This document shows, piece after piece, positions 58,710-64,000 of a DNA stretch of 64,000 bases (its first letter is position 1; each line of letters starts with the position of its first letter). The DNA comes from Verticillium longisporum. Its lineage: Eukaryota; Ascomycota; Sordariomycetes; Glomerellales; Plectosphaerellaceae. The stretch covers positions 6,510,001-6,574,000 of the forward strand of contig JAETXT010000003.1 in the NCBI GenBank assembly GCA_019188255.1. Reading direction: 5' to 3'. Under the pieces are notes generated by a model. It made no database searches and had not been told where the DNA came from. It was given only the letters and a program-made list of their open reading frames with translations. Made by a program: the position numbers and the translations under genes.

Positions 58710-60767
58710 ACACCTTTAGCAAGACGATATCGTTATCAAGATGTTCGCAGAGTTGGTGCCGTGGGCCGAAAGGGTCGTCGGCTGTCTAGTGCTGGGTACC
58801 TTTCTGAGGGCAGTCCCGACACGACAGCACGGCGGCCTGGAAGAAAGGGGGTTGAAAAGCGGCGAGATGGGAAGATCCGCGAAAAACAAGTAGTAATGTA
58901 TAATGGCCTCTCGTCGTCAAGTCGCGAGCTCGTCGTGTCGTTCCTCAATGGGTGTCTGCTCACAGGCAAATGCGTGGGCCGGTTTAAACAGCAGGAAATG
59001 GTCGGAACCGCCTGCAACGGAGAGCGAGTTGTTGTCGGTCGCGGCGGCCAGGAATCATACAAAGGAGAATGCCCGGTGGTGATTTGACCCAGAGATACAG
59101 GTCTACAATGTACATACAGTACAACAAGTTAGGGCAGAGAAGGGGGTATGATATGGCGGACAGATTGAGATGCGTTTGCTTTGCTTCGGTCTGGGTCAGT
59201 AGGTAGGATTGACATTGGAGGGAAAGAGAACAGTCGTGGTCGTTGGGCAGTGGCTGCACTGGTGGCCGCCCGTCTTGCGCTTCTCAACTGGGCCAGGCAA
59301 GGACAGATGAGTGGGTCCGTCCAATCGACGTGCGGCCCTGAGCCAGTGGAGGGGCCAAAAAGCTGGGCGAACGGGCAAACAGTGGATAGTGGACAGTGGG
59401 CAAGAGCGAGAGCGATGGTATGGCGGAAAGGCCTCGGATTCCCCACCGTAAATTCAAATTACGGCGCGTCGATGGCGCACCCAACTGAGCATCGCCGTAT
59501 CTTCTCATGCCGGCTCCCTGGTCCACTCACTCAATGCCAGGCACTGCACCTCCTCCATTGTGCGGCGTGCCTCGGGTACCTCATTTCAAGGCTGAAGGCG
59601 CACCCGGAGTTGTGACTGACCTAAGCCGTACAGGCCGAATCTGGGCTGCGAGGTGCACGGAAGCTTCCCTGGTCAAGATGAACCAATAGTGGCCTAAAGC
59701 GCTCTCGTGCAATTGCGACGACGCCCCTCGCCCTCGCATGGCCTCTTTCGTCTTCCCAGACCGCTGGGTTTCTGTGACAATCGTTGTCATCCATGTCTCC
59801 CATCCTGAAAGGTCTCGCCAATGACATGTGCCCCTGAGATCCATCGCGCTGTCCGTCACCGAGGTCTGCGCCTCGTTGCCGTTTCCCCTCCCGCCTCCCC
59901 GCTCCTCTCCTCTTCTCTCACGAACTTGAATGATTGCTGTTACTGTTGTTCGTGAGAGGGTCTTGAACACCGACAAATCCCATGTGAGGAGTCGTCACCA
60001 ATCCTGACGAGATTGGAATGGACCCAGACGGCTTCGCCCGAAGGCCAATCGACATTTGCGCCAAGAGGGGAACTCTGACAAAGCCGGGGGCTAGCAGGAC
60101 TCCGGCCCCCGTCAGGAGAACCTGGCACGTCTGGAAGCCCCGGGGAGTAGGTAGGTACCTAGGTAGGTATGAAGGTGGGTAAGGCCCTGAATAGAGCCCC
60201 ATTATTCACGAGGAGCCCCAGGGTCTGGCTAATAATGCCTGTTCCCGCTTGACCTACCAAGCTTCTTGTCTGTGCCTGCCTGTAGCTATTCCCTACGACT
60301 AAAAGGTAAGCGAGACAAATCTTGAATCGCCTGTCGGGAGGCAGCCGGCTCTCCATACCAAAGACTCTCACCGACCGCAAAACACGTCCTTCCCGAGGGA
60401 ACCGTGACCAACTGCGTCATGTGCATTTCGGCCATCTGGAGCTGACCAGTGGATGTGCCCCAGCAAGATAAGATCTTCGAGATCTTCATACCATCTTCGA
60501 TTCACCGGCCCACCACGTCGTGGCTAGCTCGCAGACAGGCCTCTTGTTCATATGCTGTTTGGTTGCGGTGTGCTGCACCTAAGAGACACACAGTGAATCT
60601 TCCAATTCACAGCCATGGGGTTGTCGAATAGGACAAGCTTTTTCTCCGGTCCATGTTGCTAAGTTTACATAGTCTAAGGGTACAAATAACTTCAACATGT
60701 TCTCATGCATGTCTCTACGCGTCATTCCCAAGGGCGCCAATGCAGCCGTGATGCAGGAATTGTAGCT
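58710..60767. other. 2 kb intergenic region with MSS4 promoter
   Basis: Lies between the MSS4 start and the CFT2 stop (both minus). It holds the MSS4 promoter and leader and a TAGGTAGGTACCT block (60147-60170). No frame here shows a domain. Confidence 0.45.
60147..60170. repeat. TAGGTAGGTACCT palindromic block
   Basis: GTAGGTAGGTACCTAGGTAGGTAT: self-complementary centre, same family as 8418 and 27366. Confidence 0.6.
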
Positions 60768-63734
60768 TTAAGCTCCTGCGACGACGGCGAGCCCATCGTA
60801 AATCATCCGCTTCACCTCGTAGAATGTGCTCCGGTGCTGCATCATAGCGGACGGATCTGCCACACCAACGCTCTCCACTTCTATCCTGCCCATATTCGTC
60901 TTGCGCACTGCCACAGCCCCATTGATAACAAGCGTACCCTCGCCCCGGAACTCGGCCGTATAGCCGGCCGATAGCATTGCCCGCCGCAAGTCCGTAAGCC
61001 GCAGGTCGCCGACATGCAGTGGCTGTGCGACCGACCGCACCGCCGACACCATGCTCAGAGGTAGTGTGTCGAGAACAGGTACCACCTCGACTTCTTTGTT
61101 GTCGAAATCCTCACCTCCTTCTTCACCCTTGAAAGCCGCACCGTCATCGTTGCTCGCCGTCTTGAGCCTCTTGTTGGAACCCGTGGACTCAGAGATAGCA
61201 TGACTTTCGCCAAGCAGCTGACCTGTGATCGTGACAATGCCTAGGCCTCGCAGATTCTGCCACTTGAGCTTCTTAATGAGGCTATCGCCAAGCTTCACAA
61301 CCCATGCATTGGTATCAACGCTGGCGTCCACAGTCGTGCCAACCTCTGGCGTAAAAACATCAACCGCGCTCTCATCGGACGCACCGATCCGCGCGGCAAG
61401 CAACTTCTTGCAGTCTGCGGCCAGAGTCGTCGTTTCCTCTTGACTGCCACCCACTAAGATCAATTTCCTTGGTTGGATGAGGGGGATGAGGTTGTTCAAA
61501 CTGCGTTTGTCGTGAAGCCCGCTGAAGTCAACAAAGCCGATTCGTAGATTGACTGTGACCGTCTCCGAGGATGTGGTGAGTTTGGACGGCCCAAGAATCT
61601 CTTCCTCCACCACGTCCTCAATATCGTCGAGCTCGTCAGCTAAGTGTCCGTCTGCAGCTGTGAGCATGTCGACATCGTCTACAGATCCTTCTCTTCTTGC
61701 GTTGGACCGCTTATTCGAATCGGTCCCATTGCCCTCCTCCCATTTCCGCTTCGACCCTAGGCGTCCGTCGACATCATCGGGTCGAGAGTCCTGCGCGTCT
61801 TGCGCATCCTCTTCCTTCTCTTCGGCCCTGAGGTAATCTTCTGGGCGAATAGCCTCGCCGAATTGGTCGTCACGCTTGCGCCGAATGGTGAGCGGAAAGC
61901 ACCGTTCACGGCCTCGCTTGGCTCGCACATCGTAATCACTTGCTCCGAGTTTCTTTGTGAGAACATTGATACCCAGGTCCTCATCGCTCAAAACCACTTT
62001 CTTCCTCGTTGCCTGTCCCATCGTGGTAGAGATGTTCAGAGCCTTACCTTGTTGCTCATTGTCTGATTCACCTGAGTCGGATGACGATTCGGAGGACCCA
62101 TCATCTCCGACATCGGCTGGAGCTTCCAGAGACCCAGCAACCCCCGCGTTGAGTGTCGACTGCAACTGACGCTGTGTTGCAAGCCACTGTTGGTATGTGC
62201 TGAGCTCGTCGCCTTCAAGTCCTTGTCGCCTGGCGTCCGTAACAGAGAGTGCGCGGCCACCGCCATAAATAAGTTCGATGCTGTCATTGCTGTCCGACTG
62301 GTCGATCGAGACGCCGTCTCTGCGCTCCTGCCACCAGTCCCACAAGGTCCTTGCGATGGATGGCTGTCCACTCCGAGCAAGAGAAGGCTTGTCAGTCAGA
62401 ATCAGCAGATTCCTCGAGTCCTTTGCAAGCTCTCGGAGGAGCTCTTTAGAGAAGCCCCACTCTAAACTGTTGTCGCTTGCGACAATGACGCGACCTTCCG
62501 ACTGTACATTCTCCGAGGTTTGACTCAAGAGTTTTCGTATTTGTGCCTCTCGTTCCACAAGCCTCATGAATCGGAAATCGAAGGGCGCGGCATCTTTTGC
62601 ATGCTTGCCGTCATTGCCGTTGGCCTTTCGCTGGCCATCCGCCGTGGCCTCAAACTCGCGGACGATATTGTCGTCCATCCATTCGAGCATACTTCGCGCA
62701 TATCGCAAGGTGCTAGACACGTTACGGCCAGCCAGATACAGCTTGGCCGCTCTCAAGGCGCTGTCGGTCTTACCTGCCTCGAGTCTCCACGCATGTTCGA
62801 GAAGGTAAGCTAATTCCAGCACACGTCCGCTTGAGTCGGCAGGAATGAGGACCGTTCCTCCTCGGCTCACACATAGCTTGATCATATCAATAAGTTGTTC
62901 GTCGCGTTTGCGGCGGACACCAGATGGCGCATTCCTGTTGTCGCCGCCACTGCTGCAGATAGGAGCTGTCGGTTTGTGTAGCTGCTCAATAACTTCTGCC
63001 CCGCCAGCTCCCGCTCCTCCGAGCCATGCAGCGCCAGCGAACACGTTTTCTCGGGCCTGGTTCCAGTCTACGGCATAGACGATTGACTCGAGCCCATGCT
63101 GAATATGCCATATCGTCCCACCGAGGGTGTGGCCGGCATTAAAAGCCGTGATTGTGAGCCCATTCAGCGGCGGTGAGAATGGTGATGGTAGAGGTTCATG
63201 CGGTTGTGAATACTTCAGCGGTTGGACGAGAGAAAAGTATCGGGTGATTTCTTCGGGTGTCGGGGCCTGGAGCAGGAAATTGCTGTCTGGTGTAGGTTGC
63301 TGTGAGTAAGAGTATGCAACTTCGCTGAGGGAATCGTGCGGAATGGTCGTTGCGGCCCGTGGCGTAGATGAGTATAGATCCTGGGTGAGTGTTCGTCCGA
63401 GGTCGATGACTGGCCTCGTGGCGTAAACGGGTATCCTCGTGAACTGTGGGAAGTTCTTGCAGCAGTGGGCAAAGGCTGCCAAATGCGATGTCGTTGCGTG
63501 TGTAAGAAGGATCAGTGATAGAGTCGGCACCTGTCTGGCAAGGAGTCAATAATAAGGAACGGACGGGAAGGAGGCCAGCGCAACTCACTTTTCGAGCTCT
63601 TTGAGCTTCTCGACATCAAAGGATTCATCCCATCCAAGATCTATCAGCACCTTCACTCCTCCATCAAGCTCGAGTATAGACTGCGAAGCGGCTGATTCGG
63701 AACATGCGCCCTGCAGCGGGCAGAACGTAAACAT
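60768..63734 (-). CDS. CFT2: Cleavage and polyadenylation factor subunit Cft2/CPSF2 (CPSF100)
   Basis: Nuclear subunit of the mRNA 3'-end processing complex, partner of the endonuclease Ysh1/CPSF73. Two exons (63734-63589, 63534-60768) give 970 residues. The N-terminus shows the metallo-beta-lactamase fold start ('LDGGVKVLIDLGWDESFDVE'), then LLTHATTSHLAAF where the active enzyme has an HxHxDH motif. The zinc ligands are therefore mostly lost, as known for this non-catalytic subunit. 'NAGHTLGGTIWHI' and the beta-CASP region ('SRGGTVLIPADSSGRVLELAYLLE') follow, the latter as two shorter matched pieces. Acidic, low-complexity inserts sit in the middle (around 61550-62150), and the C-terminal domain starts near 'LRIGFVDFSGLHDKRS'. 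The first intron is 54 nt with a GTGAGT donor. Length fits fungal Cft2. Confidence 0.93.
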
Positions 63735-64000
63735 TGTTGGTTGTGGTTAGCGACGATGCGCGATGCATCCCAAACAATGGCTAGGTTCTGTGGCGATCAA
63801 ATAGGGATATGATTAAATAGCAATGACGCAAGTCGCATGGCGATCCTCTTGGGCTTTCCCGGATGACTTGGGTTTGCGGAAAGGCGATTCAGCACCAAGA
63901 GCTGCTGAGGTTGATGATGGACCAGGGTTTGGCTGTTGCGTCAAGGGAATCGCAATGGAGATTGTGAAGACACCCAGCTTGTCCTGCAAGCTTGAAGTTC
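63735..64000. promoter_or_regulatory. CFT2 upstream region
   Basis: 266 bp of 5' flank up to the window edge; no element identified. Confidence 0.4.

Overview
The window is nuclear DNA from a filamentous ascomycete (Pezizomycotina, most likely a Sordariomycete). Genes carry many short GT..AG introns of about 48-90 nt with CTAAC/CTGAC-like branch points. The gene set is typical of moulds: NoxA-type NADPH oxidase, Zn2Cys6 regulator, Fet3/Ftr1 iron uptake, full-size ABC-G transporter, and long disordered Ser/Pro-rich proteins. There are no bacterial operons, CRISPR arrays, prophages or intact transposons. I could recognise no tRNA or rRNA gene by eye.

Layout. 1-1866 is the 3' part of a NIPA-type Mg2+ transporter gene. 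2321-6517 holds the divergent FTR1/FET3 iron-uptake pair around an 866 bp shared promoter with a perfect match to the GATA-type iron-repressor motif and three CCAAT boxes. 6967-10440 holds a secreted beta-propeller glycosidase-like protein and a divergent Dal5-type MFS permease. 10665-17558 holds a Myb/Reb1-like factor and a large disordered protein with a PCNA-interacting (PIP-box) motif. 18950-20939 is a mitochondrial P-loop ATPase. 22392-24611 is a Zn2Cys6 regulator with an AT-hook. 24612-31388 is a 6.8 kb stretch without a convincing gene. 31389-33149 is an M20 metallopeptidase and 33555-37830 a full-length ABC-G transporter. 39094-40956 is an orphan protein, 41499-43356 NoxA, 46329-47212 a Ubc4/5-type E2, and 48333-49751 glutaryl-CoA dehydrogenase. 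50516-52811 is a disordered unknown. 53092-53886 (SYS1) and 54437-54958 (COA6) form a divergent pair. 55671-58709 is the PI4P 5-kinase MSS4 and 60768-63734 the CFT2/CPSF2 cleavage-polyadenylation factor.

The clearest functional unit is reductive iron assimilation: the Fet3 ferroxidase and the Ftr1 permease form one plasma-membrane complex and here share a promoter that looks built for joint iron-dependent control. The other genes are mostly independent housekeeping or lifestyle genes; no biosynthetic cluster backbone is present.

The main anomaly is a set of broken reading frames. Conserved or clearly coding proteins are interrupted by apparent one-base indels in short homopolymers (11090-11094, 35788-35795, 58171-58173, possibly 22725-22729). 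Others are split by single in-frame TAG codons with good coding sequence on both sides (14205, 17142, 51876). Either the assembly carries residual base errors, or some of these genes are decaying or use unusual splicing or readthrough. No convincing wholly new multi-gene system was found.
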